A stretch of 56,770 bases of DNA from Wenyingzhuangia sp. (GCA_020628175.1 JAHDFK010000005.1:1-56770), one strand, 5' to 3'; positions 44,543 to 54,002 are shown, counted from the stretch's first letter. A program made the numbers and translations. The notes: generated by a model from the sequence alone, not told the origin.

Positions 44543-45601
44543 ATGAAAAAACATAATTTTAGCGCAGGTCCTTCAATCCTACCTCAAGAAGTATTTGAGA
44601 AAGCTAGTCAAGCTATCTTAGATTTTGACAACACAGGTTTATCATTAATCGAAATATCTCACCGTAGTAAAGAGTTTGTTAATGTTTACAACAAAGCTGT
44701 AGCATTAGTAAAAGAATTATTAAACGTACCCGCAACTCACGAAGTATTATTTTTACAAGGAGGTGCATCTACTCAGTTTTTAATGACTGCCATGAACTTA
44801 ATGAAAAGCGAAGGTGGTAAAGCTGCTTACGTTAACACAGGTGCTTGGAGTAAAAAAGCAATTAAAGAAGCTGGTTTATTTGGAGAGGTAGAAGTTGTTG
44901 CTTCTTCTGAAGACACAAATCACAATTACATTCCTAAAGGATTTACAGTACCAGCAGATGCTGATTATGTACATATTACATCTAACAACACCATTTTTGG
45001 TACACAGTTTAAAGAATTTCCAGCAAGCGATGCTCCTTTGGTAGCAGATATGTCTTCTGATATTTTCTCTAAACCTATTGATGTATCTAAATTTGGAATT
45101 ATTTACGCTGGAGCACAAAAGAACTTAGGTCCTGCAGGTGCAACATTGGTTATTATACAAAAAGATTTATTAGGTAACACAGGAAGAACAATTCCTTCTA
45201 TGTTAGATTACCAAATACATATCAAAGGAGAAAGTATGTTTAATACCCCTCCTGTATTTGCTATTTATGTTTCTATGTTAAACTTAGAGTACTTAAAAGC
45301 AAATGGTGGTATTGCTGCCGCAGAAAAGAGAAACGAAGAAAAAGCAGCTTTATTATACAACGAGATTGACAACAACCCATCTTTTGTAAATAACGTAGCT
45401 AAAGAAGACCGTTCTTTAATGAACGTTGTATTCTTATTAAACGACGCGTCTAAAGATGCAGCATTTTTAGAAGCATGTGCAGCAGCAGGAATTAGCAATG
45501 TAAAAGGACACCGTTCTGTTGGAGGATTTAGAGCATCTATTTACAATGCAATGCCTATAGAAAGCGTACAAGCTTTGGTAGATTTAATGAAGAAATTTTA
45601 A
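44543..45601 (+). CDS. serC: Phosphoserine aminotransferase
   Basis: A 352-residue PLP enzyme of serine (and pyridoxal phosphate) synthesis: 3-phosphohydroxypyruvate plus glutamate to phosphoserine. Start MKKHNFSAGPSILP and the PLP-binding Lys in YAGAQKNLGPAG (about 189-200) are diagnostic; EVLFLQGGASTQF binds cofactor phosphate. serA follows 31 bp later. Codon use is strongly biased and shorter in A-runs than neighbours, consistent with high expression. Confidence 0.97.
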   Translation: MKKHNFSAGPSILPQEVFEKASQAILDFDNTGLSLIEISHRSKEFVNVYNKAVALVKELLNVPATHEVLFLQGGASTQFLMTAMNLMKSEGGKAAYVNTGAWSKKAIKEAGLFGEVEVVASSEDTNHNYIPKGFTVPADADYVHITSNNTIFGTQFKEFPASDAPLVADMSSDIFSKPIDVSKFGIIYAGAQKNLGPAGATLVIIQKDLLGNTGRTIPSMLDYQIHIKGESMFNTPPVFAIYVSMLNLEYLKANGGIAAAEKRNEEKAALLYNEIDNNPSFVNNVAKEDRSLMNVVFLLNDASKDAAFLEACAAAGISNVKGHRSVGGFRASIYNAMPIESVQALVDLMKKF

Positions 45602-45632
45602 CGCTTAGCAATAAGCACAAACATACATTTAA

Positions 45633-46583
45633 ATGAAAGTTTTAGCAAACGACGGTTTAGCACAATCAGGTGTTACTGCATTAGAAAATGCTGGATTTGA
45701 AGTAATTTTAAACACAGTTGCTCAAGATCAATTAGAAAACTACATCAACGAAAATAACATTGATGTAATTTTAGTAAGATCTGCAACTACAGTAAGACAA
45801 GAATTAATTGATGCGTGTCCTTCTTTAAAAATCATCGGACGTGGTGGTGTTGGAATGGATAACATTGATGTACAATACGCAAAAGATAAAGGTTTACACG
45901 TAATTAACACACCTGCTGCTTCTTCTCACTCTGTTGGAGAATTAGTATTCTCTCACTTATTTGGTTTGGTACGTTTCTTACAAGATTCTAACAGAAACAT
46001 GCCTTTAGAAGGTGAAACTAAATTTGGTGCTTTAAAGAAAAGCTACGCAAAAGGAGTTGAATTAAAAGGACAAACATTAGGTGTTATTGGTTTTGGACGT
46101 ATTGGTCAAGCTACTGCTAAAATTGCTTTAGGATTAGGTATGAAAGTAATTGCTTTCGATCCTTTTTTCGAAAAAGTAGACTTAGACTTAGAATTTTTTG
46201 ACGGACAAAAAGTTAGCTTTACTGTAAATACAGTTTCTAAAGAAGAAGTTTTAAAGAATGCTGATTTTGTTACGTTACACGTACCAGCACAAAAAGATTA
46301 CGTTATTGGAGCTCCTGAATTAAAAATGATGAAGAACTCTGCAATTTTAATTAACGCTGCTCGTGGTGGTGTAATTGATGAAGTTGCATTGATTGAAGCT
46401 TTAGAAAAAGGAGAAATTGCAAAAGCTGGATTAGATGTTTTTGAAAACGAACCTAAACCAGAAATGAAAATATTAATGAACCCTAATATTTCATTAACTC
46501 CACATATTGGTGCAGCTACTTTAGAAGCTCAAGACCGTATTGGTACTGAGTTAGCATCTCAAATTATTTCTATTTTAAAATAA
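45633..46583 (+). CDS. serA: D-3-phosphoglycerate dehydrogenase (short form)
   Basis: A 316-residue D-2-hydroxyacid dehydrogenase catalysing the first committed step of serine synthesis. VIGFGRIGQATAK (about 148-160) binds NAD; the catalytic Arg is in NAARGGVIDE, Glu in FENEP and His in LTPHIGAAT. It lacks the C-terminal ACT domain, so allosteric serine inhibition of the E. coli type is not expected. Operon with serC. Confidence 0.95.
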   Translation: MKVLANDGLAQSGVTALENAGFEVILNTVAQDQLENYINENNIDVILVRSATTVRQELIDACPSLKIIGRGGVGMDNIDVQYAKDKGLHVINTPAASSHSVGELVFSHLFGLVRFLQDSNRNMPLEGETKFGALKKSYAKGVELKGQTLGVIGFGRIGQATAKIALGLGMKVIAFDPFFEKVDLDLEFFDGQKVSFTVNTVSKEEVLKNADFVTLHVPAQKDYVIGAPELKMMKNSAILINAARGGVIDEVALIEALEKGEIAKAGLDVFENEPKPEMKILMNPNISLTPHIGAATLEAQDRIGTELASQIISILK

Positions 46584-46603
46584 TAGAAACTAAAATATTA
46601 CCC

Positions 46604-46638
46604 ATCCCCATAGACGTTGTTTATGGGGATTTTTTTTA
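46604..46638 (+). terminator. Terminator of serC-serA
   Basis: Stem ATCCCCATA (46604-46612) with TATGGGGAT (46622-46630) followed by T8. Confidence 0.88.
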
Positions 46639-46652
46639 CAAAAAATTATACT

Positions 46653-48395
46653 ATGAAATTAAAATATTACTACTTTTTAATAGTGCTAATAGCAACGAAC
46701 TTAAATGCACAAATTTCTAAAAAAATTGAAATTAAAAATTACGATTTTGTAACTTCTCTTGACGATAAATATCAAGAAAAATATATAACAAAAAACACCA
46801 AAGGAGAATTAATTACTGTACATCAAAAAAAAACGAATACGACCGAATATTTTAATCATACAAATTATGACTACTTAATACATCATTACAATAAGGAATA
46901 TAAACTAATAGCAGAAAAAAAGATAAAAGCAAAAGACACCTTTATCTTTGATATGAGAAACGATAGTTTAGTCTTTATAAACACTGAAAAAACTTCCATT
47001 AACCAGCCGCTACAAAAAAAGAATTTTGATACAAAAAAAAATGAGCAATCAATAAAATCTCGTAAAACTTCACTAAAGTATATAGCTACAACATACTCTT
47101 TAAGGGATTTTGGTAAAAAGGAAACAACATTAATTACTCTTGATAAAAAAGATAGTATTTGGAAAAATAAGGATAATACTTATAGTGAGGATTTAAACAA
47201 AATGAAACAAGAGGGTTATCTACATATTTCTCATACTTCTAAATCTCTAAAATCAAAAGAAATTAACGAACTACAAAAATTAATTTATCTAGAAAATAAA
47301 CCCACACCTAAAGAATCTAAAAAAAACTATCTATTATCATTAGGTGTAAAACTATACAATTCTAAATTTAATTTAAAGCTACAAAAAAATGTAGTTCTAG
47401 CTCATAAATTAGGATTACCAACGGTCAATCAATCTATAATAGATACATTAAATAATGAAATTTACATACTTACTTCAACTTTGGATATAAAAAAATCTAA
47501 AGCTATTTCAACCAAAAGAAATTACAACAACTATTACCATCTTTTAAAAATATCTAAAGACACTATTATTACTAAATTAATTGATCTGAAAGAAGGAAAT
47601 TTTGCTGATGTTTTTATAAAGAAACATGGTAAAGACATAGTTTGTTTTGGGGTATATTCTAAAACTAGTAATTACAATACTGATGGTTTTATAAAACTTG
47701 ATTATTCTAAAAAAGACCTAACTTTATTATTAAATAAAGAAATAAATTTTTCTAAACAATTCTTAGTCGATTGGACTAAAATACATTCTAAATACGCTGA
47801 TAACACAAGCGTAGATTACACTAAAATAATTTCTAGTTATGGAAGACCGCTAAATAAATTAGACTTTAAATCAGTTTATTTAGACACGAATAACGATTGG
47901 AATTTAATTTTTTCAGAACACAAAATAAGAACTACAAGGGGAGGTGCAATACCAACCGGATTAGGATCGGGGTTTAGCTTTACAGTGAATCCTTCAACAA
48001 AATCAATACGTACCAATATTAGTCTTATTGTTGCTAAGATTGCAAATAATGGAAACTTAATATGGTCTAGAAATATTGAAGACAAAGCTGAGGGTGCAAA
48101 ATTTAAATACCATGAAAGCAAAAATTCTAATTTATACATAGCCGCAAACATACCCGAAATTCATCTTAATTTAGAAGTTAACGATAAAGCTAATAGAAAG
48201 CAAAAATATGCTTATATGCTAGAAATTAATAATAATGGAGAGCTGAGCAGTAATCGTTTTTTTGAATCTCCTAAAAAATCGGAATTAAGTATATCTAAAA
48301 ATTTCGATTACCAAACAAAAAAATACTTTGAACTAATAAAAAGTAAAGAAAAGAAAACAACACAGTACTCCGAAATTAATTTTAAATCTAATTAG
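46653..48395 (+). CDS. Secreted protein of unknown function
   Basis: A 580-residue protein with a signal peptide (MKLKYYYFLIVLIATNLNAQ). ATG at 46653 is chosen because the upstream ATG at 46617 lies inside the serA terminator. The mature part is rich in Lys, Asn, Ile and Ser and looks beta-rich, with several strands that could form a propeller-like or repeat fold (LPTVNQSIIDTLNNEIYILT; DNGNLIWSRN-like WSRNIEDKAEG). No lipobox and no T9SS tail. Its very A-rich codons differ from serA and yggS on either side. I do not recognise a family. Confidence 0.75.
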   Translation: MKLKYYYFLIVLIATNLNAQISKKIEIKNYDFVTSLDDKYQEKYITKNTKGELITVHQKKTNTTEYFNHTNYDYLIHHYNKEYKLIAEKKIKAKDTFIFDMRNDSLVFINTEKTSINQPLQKKNFDTKKNEQSIKSRKTSLKYIATTYSLRDFGKKETTLITLDKKDSIWKNKDNTYSEDLNKMKQEGYLHISHTSKSLKSKEINELQKLIYLENKPTPKESKKNYLLSLGVKLYNSKFNLKLQKNVVLAHKLGLPTVNQSIIDTLNNEIYILTSTLDIKKSKAISTKRNYNNYYHLLKISKDTIITKLIDLKEGNFADVFIKKHGKDIVCFGVYSKTSNYNTDGFIKLDYSKKDLTLLLNKEINFSKQFLVDWTKIHSKYADNTSVDYTKIISSYGRPLNKLDFKSVYLDTNNDWNLIFSEHKIRTTRGGAIPTGLGSGFSFTVNPSTKSIRTNISLIVAKIANNGNLIWSRNIEDKAEGAKFKYHESKNSNLYIAANIPEIHLNLEVNDKANRKQKYAYMLEINNNGELSSNRFFESPKKSELSISKNFDYQTKKYFELIKSKEKKTTQYSEINFKSN

Positions 48396-48397
48396 TC

Positions 48398-49051
48398 ATG
48401 AGCATTTCTAACAATTTGTCGGTTATTACACAACAAATTCCCACAAACGTTACTTTAGTAGCCGTATCTAAAACAAAGCCCATTGCTGCCATACAAGAAG
48501 CGTACAATGCCGGGCAACGTATTTTTGGTGAAAATAAAATTCAAGAAATGGTTACCAAATACGATGTGCTGCCTAAAGATATTTCTTGGCACATGATTGG
48601 ACACTTGCAAAAAAACAAAGTAAAATACATGGCGCATTTTGTTGATCTGATTCATGGTGTAGATAGTTTTACCACATTGCAAGAAATAAACAAACAAGCT
48701 AAAAAACACAATCGTGTTATAAACTGTTTGCTACAATTTAAAATAGCTACCGAAGATTCTAAATTTGGCTTATCAAAACAAGAAATAACCAATATTCTAG
48801 CTTCATACGATTATAAAAACATGGAACATGTACGTGTCGTAGGATTGATGGGAATGGCAAGTTTTGTAGAGAATACAAATCAGGTAGAAAATGAATTTCA
48901 ATCTTTAAAGTCTTTTTTCGATACTTTAAAACCAGAACACACAGAATTAGAAATAATTTCTATGGGAATGAGTGGTGATTACAAAATTGCTATTGCACAA
49001 GGTAGTACAATGATACGAGTAGGAAGCTCTATTTTTGGAGCTAGAAATTAG
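48398..49051 (+). CDS. YggS-family PLP-binding protein (PLP homeostasis)
   Basis: A 217-residue single-domain TIM-barrel PLP protein (YggS/PLPHP). The PLP Lys is in LVAVSKTKP (about 20-28); GENKIQEM, SWHMIGHLQKNKVKY and LIHGVDS follow; the phosphate cup is GMSGDYKIAIAQGSTMIRVG (about 188-207). It regulates free PLP and amino-acid pools rather than catalysing racemisation. Starts 2 bp after the preceding stop. Confidence 0.95.
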   Translation: MSISNNLSVITQQIPTNVTLVAVSKTKPIAAIQEAYNAGQRIFGENKIQEMVTKYDVLPKDISWHMIGHLQKNKVKYMAHFVDLIHGVDSFTTLQEINKQAKKHNRVINCLLQFKIATEDSKFGLSKQEITNILASYDYKNMEHVRVVGLMGMASFVENTNQVENEFQSLKSFFDTLKPEHTELEIISMGMSGDYKIAIAQGSTMIRVGSSIFGARN

Positions 49052-49072
49052 TTTACTATACCTTAAAACATC

Positions 49073-49112
49073 AAAAAAGAGTATTTATGATTACATAAAT
49101 ACTCTTTTTTTT
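49073..49112 (+). terminator. Terminator of the YggS-type gene
   Basis: Stem GAGTATTTATG (49079-49089) with CATAAATACTC (49094-49104), A6 before and T8 after. Confidence 0.9.
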
Positions 49113-49200
49113 GTTTTTATAGTATTGCTATCAAACTCAATAAAATCAATGATTGCACTACTCTTTTCTTCTCTTTAAAAAAAATGACACTCAAAAAATA

Positions 49201-49225
49201 TAGTACTATGTTTTGCATAGTACTA
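49201..49225. promoter_or_regulatory. Palindromic operator of the PadR cassette
   Basis: Arms TAGTACTATG (49201-49210) and CATAGTACTA (49216-49225) flank TTTTG. The TTG at 49213-49215 is a -33 element, paired with TAAATTTG at 49236-49243 after 20 bp, so the dyad covers the promoter and suggests autorepression by PadR. Confidence 0.75.
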
Positions 49226-49235
49226 TGTTTTTATA

Positions 49236-49243
49236 TAAATTTG
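49236..49243 (+). promoter_or_regulatory. -7 element of the padR-pspC-DUF2807 operon
   Basis: TAAATTTG, 35 bp before the ATG at 49279, with TTG 20 bp upstream inside the operator. Confidence 0.65.
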
Positions 49244-49278
49244 TAATATCAAAATTTAAGTATTTTAAAAAAACGCTT

Positions 49279-49608
49279 ATGAAATTAGAAAATACAAAAG
49301 CTCAAATGCGAAAAGGTGTCTTAGAGTACTGCATCTTGTCTATTATAACTAAAGAAGACGCATATACCTCCGAAATATTATCAATCTTAAAAAAAGCAGA
49401 AATGATTGTGGTAGAAGGAACTATATACCCATTGCTAACACGGTTAAAAAATGCAGAATTACTCACCTACCGCTGGGAGGAATCTACGTCAGGACCTCCA
49501 AGAAAGTATTATGTTATTACAGAAAAAGGAAAACAATTTTTAACAGAATTAAATGCTACTTGGAACAATTTAGTGAATGCCGTAACATTAGTAACAGAAA
49601 AAAAATAA
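49279..49608 (+). CDS. PadR-family transcriptional regulator
   Basis: A 109-residue winged-helix repressor: RKGVLEYCILSIITKEDAYT (about 10-29), VVEGTIYPLLTRLKNAELL (about 46-64), ESTSGPPRKYYVITEKGKQFL. The start is set at 49279 because the -7 element ends at 49243, making the upstream ATG at 49213 untranscribed. It is followed by a PspC protein 4 bp later. PadR members respond to phenolics or envelope stress; the ligand here is unknown. Confidence 0.93.
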   Translation: MKLENTKAQMRKGVLEYCILSIITKEDAYTSEILSILKKAEMIVVEGTIYPLLTRLKNAELLTYRWEESTSGPPRKYYVITEKGKQFLTELNATWNNLVNAVTLVTEKK

Positions 49609-49612
49609 AGCG

Positions 49613-51196
49613 ATGAACAAGACAACAAACATAAACTTAGGCGGATTATTCTTTCATATAGATGAAATAGCTTATACAAAACTTCGTAAATATTTAGATG
49701 CTATTCAAAGATCTTTAAATGGTAGTGCTAACGAAAAGAAAGAAATTTTAGATGATATAGAAGCTCGAATTAGCGAATTACTGTCTGAAAAGTTAAAGAA
49801 CGATAGACAAGTAATTAACGATACAGATATTGATGATGTGATACAAATTATGGGACAACCAGAAGATTATGGTGATGGAGACACTGCGTATGATACTGAG
49901 GAGACTTCTTATAATAATACATCTGTAAAAAAATTATTTAGAGATCCTACTAACACAATGTTGGGTGGTGTTAGTTCTGGGATTGGTTATTACTTTGCCA
50001 TAGATGCTGTTTGGGTTCGTTTGCTATTTATTTTACTAACCATTAGTGGTGGTTTTGGTATACCTGCTTACATTGTAATGTGGATTATTACTCCAGTAGC
50101 AAAAACTACAGCCGATAAATTACAAATGGAAGGCGAACCTGTAAACATTGAAAGTATTGAAAAAAAAATTAAAACTGAATTTGAAAATGTTAGCCACAAA
50201 ATAAAAAATGCAGATTATAAGAGTGCTAAAAACACACTTCAAAAAACCATTGATTTTTTGGGTCAAATCATTTTACGGCTCTACAAAATTTTTGAAAAAG
50301 CAATTGGGATTCTCTTAATATGTATATCTTCTATTGCGATTATTAGTCTATTTACGCTATTTTTTACATTTAACACACTTGGGTTTTTGGGTACAGAAAA
50401 TTTATTTTTTGACACCATGCCTTTATTTCAACAAACTACTATACCTCAATGGATTTTAAATACAGCTTTGTTTTTAATTTCTGGAATTCCTTTTGTACTT
50501 CTTTTTATTTTGGGAATTTTAATTATTTCTAAAAAAAGTAAAATCTTAACCAAAACAGTATTTTTTGTTTTGATTGGTCTATGGATACTAGCAATTATTA
50601 CAATAACAGGTACAAGCATACATTTAAAAAATAATACGGCTTATGAGGGTATAAAAAATCATCAAGAATCTTATACAATAGCTTCTGACACATTGTACAT
50701 AAACACCGTACAAAACGAAAACATTTTATACAAAGAATATTTGAGTAGATCTAATAATCAAGAACTTGTAGCAGATGGAGCTACAGAAAAGTTATTTAGT
50801 AACAATGTATTTATCAATATAGCTACAAGTAGTACGCAAGATCTCGAAGTCAAGATCACCAAAAAATCAAAAGCTAAAAACAACGCATTAGCACTACAAA
50901 ATGCACAAGAAATAACATATCAATATGCCGTTAATGAGCATGAAATTACATTAAATAGTTATTTTTTAAGTCCTTTAGACCATCAATTCAAACCCGAGGC
51001 AGTTACTACTACCCTATTTATACCACTTGGTAAAATCATTGTATTTGATGAAAACACGCAAAACTTCTTACATAATTTCATCAATCCAGAACAAAAAAAT
51101 TATTGGGATTTAACCAATCATTATTTAAAAATGACACCAAAAGGCTTGATATGTACCGATTGTACAACAAATACAACTGATAATACTAACATTTAA
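49613..51196 (+). CDS. PspC-domain membrane protein
   Basis: A 527-residue protein. Residues about 1-100 are a soluble helical region like anti-sigma/DUF1700-type N-termini (INLGGLFFHIDEIAYTKLRKY); about 105-165 is PspC (KKLFRDPTNTMLGGVSSGIGYYFAIDAVWVRLLF; split here only for naming) with paired helices; three more hydrophobic segments occur at about 230-255, 285-305 and 315-340; the C-terminal 180 residues are probably periplasmic. It likely senses or buffers envelope stress together with the DUF2807 lipoprotein that follows 11 bp later. Confidence 0.85.
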   Translation: MNKTTNINLGGLFFHIDEIAYTKLRKYLDAIQRSLNGSANEKKEILDDIEARISELLSEKLKNDRQVINDTDIDDVIQIMGQPEDYGDGDTAYDTEETSYNNTSVKKLFRDPTNTMLGGVSSGIGYYFAIDAVWVRLLFILLTISGGFGIPAYIVMWIITPVAKTTADKLQMEGEPVNIESIEKKIKTEFENVSHKIKNADYKSAKNTLQKTIDFLGQIILRLYKIFEKAIGILLICISSIAIISLFTLFFTFNTLGFLGTENLFFDTMPLFQQTTIPQWILNTALFLISGIPFVLLFILGILIISKKSKILTKTVFFVLIGLWILAIITITGTSIHLKNNTAYEGIKNHQESYTIASDTLYINTVQNENILYKEYLSRSNNQELVADGATEKLFSNNVFINIATSSTQDLEVKITKKSKAKNNALALQNAQEITYQYAVNEHEITLNSYFLSPLDHQFKPEAVTTTLFIPLGKIIVFDENTQNFLHNFINPEQKNYWDLTNHYLKMTPKGLICTDCTTNTTDNTNI

Positions 51197-51207
51197 TACG
51201 ATAAAAC

Positions 51208-51957
51208 ATGAAAACTCTTATCAAACTGTTTGTAATTACTTTGGCTTTAGCAGTAAGCTCTTGCGACATAAATTTAAGGTATGAAAATGGAAAATTTGTT
51301 TGTAACAACAAGGCATTGGTTGGTAATGGAACTATGATCTCTCAAAAAAGAAATATCAATGCGCCTTTTGATAAAATAGAAGTACAACAAGGAATTCATT
51401 TGTATGTAGAAATGAACGCTCAATATGGCATTCATGTAAATGCTGATGAAAATATCATCGATACTATTCGTACAGAAATAAAAGAAGGAACTTTACACAT
51501 TTCTGTAAAACCATCGTTTCGTTTGTCTGGAAATAAAAATGTGCATGTTAAATTACCTAAACTTGCTAGTTTAAAAGCTTCAAGTGGTAGTTTTATCACT
51601 TCTACAAATACTTTAACAAGCCCAGTTTTAACCATTAATACTTCTAGTGGCTCTACAGCTAACTTAACTATAAATACGCAAAAATTAACTGTAACAACTA
51701 GCAGTGGTAGTCAAATAAGCCTAAATGGTACTGCTATAACAAATCAATTAAAAACGAGTAGCGGTAGCACTGCTAATTTAGAAAATTTAGAAACCGAAAA
51801 AACTACAATAAAATCTAATAGCGGTTCTGTTATTAAAGTATTTGCTACAAAAGAGTTAGCTGTTAACGCTTCTAGTGGATCTAGTATTCAATACAAAGGA
51901 AGTCCACAATTAAAGCAAATAAACACATCGTCTGGAGCTTCTCTTCGTAGAAATTAA
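51208..51957 (+). CDS. DUF2807 (GIN domain) lipoprotein
   Basis: A 249-residue protein with lipobox VSSC (Cys at 19). From about 50 it is a right-handed beta helix of DUF2807 type with SSGS repeats (INTSSGSTANL, VTTSSGSQISL, LKTSSGSTANL, VNASSGSSIQY, each about 20-22 residues). It should sit on the periplasmic side. Third gene of the PadR-PspC-DUF2807 cassette, frequently found together in Bacteroidota; a role in envelope stress is inferred. Confidence 0.9.
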   Translation: MKTLIKLFVITLALAVSSCDINLRYENGKFVCNNKALVGNGTMISQKRNINAPFDKIEVQQGIHLYVEMNAQYGIHVNADENIIDTIRTEIKEGTLHISVKPSFRLSGNKNVHVKLPKLASLKASSGSFITSTNTLTSPVLTINTSSGSTANLTINTQKLTVTTSSGSQISLNGTAITNQLKTSSGSTANLENLETEKTTIKSNSGSVIKVFATKELAVNASSGSSIQYKGSPQLKQINTSSGASLRRN

Positions 51958-51980
51958 AATAGAATTGGATATTATATATA

Positions 51981-52016
51981 AAAGATACCTCTAGTTTTAA
52001 CTCGAGGTATCTTTTG
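51981..52016 (+). terminator. Terminator of the PadR cassette
   Basis: Stem AAAGATACCTC (51981-51991) with GAGGTATCTTT (52004-52014). Confidence 0.8.
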
Positions 52017-52097
52017 TAAATATTAAAACATTCATTCAACCAATTACATTTGATATACTATATTTGTAAACAAGCATTTAAAAGTTTTAGTTGATTG

Positions 52098-53195
52098 ATG
52101 TACGCTATAATTGATATAGAAACTACAGGAGGAAAGTTTAATGAAGAAGGGATGACTGAAATAGCCATCCACAGGTTTGATGGAGAAAAAGTAGTCGATC
52201 AATTTATTACTCTAGTCAACCCAGAAATACCTATTCAACCTTTTGTGGTACAACTTACGGGGATAAACAACAAAATGCTACGTAAAGCTCCAAAGTTTTA
52301 CGAGGTTGCCAAACAAATTTTAGAAATTACCAAAGATTGTATTATTGTTGCGCACAATGCCAATTTTGATTACAGAATACTTAGAAACGAATTTCAGAGA
52401 CTTGGCTACACCTATACAAAAGACACACTTTGTACTGTTGAACTTAGCAGAAAACTAATAGAAGGACAAGATTCTTACAGCTTAGGAAAGCTTTGTAAGA
52501 GTCTTGGTATTCCTATGAGCAATAGACATAGAGCTAACGGAGATGCACTTGCTACGATTAAACTTTTTAAAATGCTTTTAAATAAAGATGTAGAAAAAAA
52601 CATCATAAAAGCTAACATCAAAACAGAAGGACAATCGAAACCCAAAGTAAATTCAAAAAAGAAGTTTAAAAACTTATTAGATAAAACTCCTAGAAAATCA
52701 GGAGTATTTTACTTACACAACCCCAAAGGAGATATTGTATACATTGGTAGAAACCGTAATATGAGAAACGGAATCAATCAGATATTCCTAAGAACCTCTA
52801 AACGAGCTAAAACGCTTCATAAACAAATTAGCGATGTAAGTTTTGAAGAAACAGGAAGCATGCTTATTGCCAACATTAAAAGTAACGAAGAGGTAGCTGC
52901 TAACAAACCGCATTACAATTCCATCAATAAAAAAAACATACCTACTACTGTTTTTAATATAGACAATGCCTTACTTATAGATGCAGGTAGAACTACTGCA
53001 GAAAAATCTGTTTTTTTATTAAAAGATGGATGTATAAAAGGATATGCATACATAGAATTAGCACACCAAATAGACGATATTCGTATTGTAGAAAATATTT
53101 TATCGCCTGTAGAAGACAACTTGTCTAACAGACACGAGGTTAAAAAGTTTTTAGATAAAAATAAATTCAAAAAAATTATCCGCTTTGAATCCTAA
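52098..53195 (+). CDS. DnaQ-like exonuclease fused to a GIY-YIG nuclease domain
   Basis: A 365-residue protein. Residues about 1-170 are a DEDDh 3'-5' exonuclease: AIIDIETTGG (Exo I), VAHNANFDYRILRNEF (Exo II), NRHRANGDALATIKLF (Exo III). About 195-280 is a GIY-YIG domain (GVFYLHNPKGDIVYIGRNRN with spaced Tyr pairs) like the N-terminus of UvrC/Cho. The C-terminal 85 residues resemble no named domain. ATG at 52098 chosen over TTG at 52095. A repair or nucleotide-gap processing role is likely but untested. The next gene overlaps its end by 11 bp. Confidence 0.88.
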   Translation: MYAIIDIETTGGKFNEEGMTEIAIHRFDGEKVVDQFITLVNPEIPIQPFVVQLTGINNKMLRKAPKFYEVAKQILEITKDCIIVAHNANFDYRILRNEFQRLGYTYTKDTLCTVELSRKLIEGQDSYSLGKLCKSLGIPMSNRHRANGDALATIKLFKMLLNKDVEKNIIKANIKTEGQSKPKVNSKKKFKNLLDKTPRKSGVFYLHNPKGDIVYIGRNRNMRNGINQIFLRTSKRAKTLHKQISDVSFEETGSMLIANIKSNEEVAANKPHYNSINKKNIPTTVFNIDNALLIDAGRTTAEKSVFLLKDGCIKGYAYIELAHQIDDIRIVENILSPVEDNLSNRHEVKKFLDKNKFKKIIRFES

Positions 53196-54000
53196 AAAGA
53201 CGACTTGGCGAAAAAAGCTACACGAAATAATTTACGAAGCAGATACGCCTGCAGGTAAACTATTTGACATTATTTTATTGCTATTAATATTAGTCAGCAT
53301 TTTTGTGGTGATGCTCGAAAGTGTTAACGAATTACAAGTTAAATACGGTGTTTTATTTAATATTATTGAATGGATAATTACCATTCTTTTTACCATAGAA
53401 TACATACTAAGGGTTGTAACAGTTAAAGCACCTCTAAAATATATTATAAGTTGGTATGGTATTATAGATTTGGTAGCAACACTTCCTAAATATCTAGGCC
53501 TTTTTATTGGACGTTCAGAAGTACTTTTAGTGTTAAGATCTTTACGTTTGCTACGTGTTTTTACCATTTTAAAACTGGCGCGTTATGTAAGTGCCTCTAA
53601 CGATTTAGCCAAAGCAATTTCTGCAAGTAAAGCAAAAATAGGAGTATTCATATCAACAGTACTCGTACTATCTTTAATTCTCGGTACCGTTATTTATTTG
53701 ATAGAAGGAAATGCTGATAGCGGATTTACAAGTATTCCTAGAAGTTTGTATTGGGTAATTGTAACCATGACTACAGTAGGTTATGGAGATATAGCTCCTG
53801 CAACGCCATTAGGACAATTTTTTGCTTCTATTGTTATGATAATGGGATATGGAATTTTAGCTGTACCCACAGGAATTGTATCTTCGGAGTTTAACGATAT
53901 CAAAAATCAAAAATCTAACACTCAAGTTTGTAGCGAGTGTCATGAATCTAACCACAACGACAAAGCTAAATTTTGTCATCAATGTGGTGAAAACCTATAA
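53185..54000 (+). CDS. Voltage-gated potassium channel with C-terminal zinc ribbon
   Basis: A 271-residue six-helix ion transporter. The S4-type helix has regularly spaced Arg (RSLRLLRVFTILKLARY, about 113-129) and the selectivity filter reads TTVGYGD (about 195-201). The tail holds two CxxC pairs (CSECHES, CHQCGENL, about 249-269), a zinc-ribbon fold not usual for this family. Start TTG at 53185 inside the end of the upstream gene; another start is possible further in. Followed by miaA 2 bp later. Confidence 0.88.
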   Translation: MNPKKTTWRKKLHEIIYEADTPAGKLFDIILLLLILVSIFVVMLESVNELQVKYGVLFNIIEWIITILFTIEYILRVVTVKAPLKYIISWYGIIDLVATLPKYLGLFIGRSEVLLVLRSLRLLRVFTILKLARYVSASNDLAKAISASKAKIGVFISTVLVLSLILGTVIYLIEGNADSGFTSIPRSLYWVIVTMTTVGYGDIAPATPLGQFFASIVMIMGYGILAVPTGIVSSEFNDIKNQKSNTQVCSECHESNHNDKAKFCHQCGENL

Positions 54001-54002
54001 AC

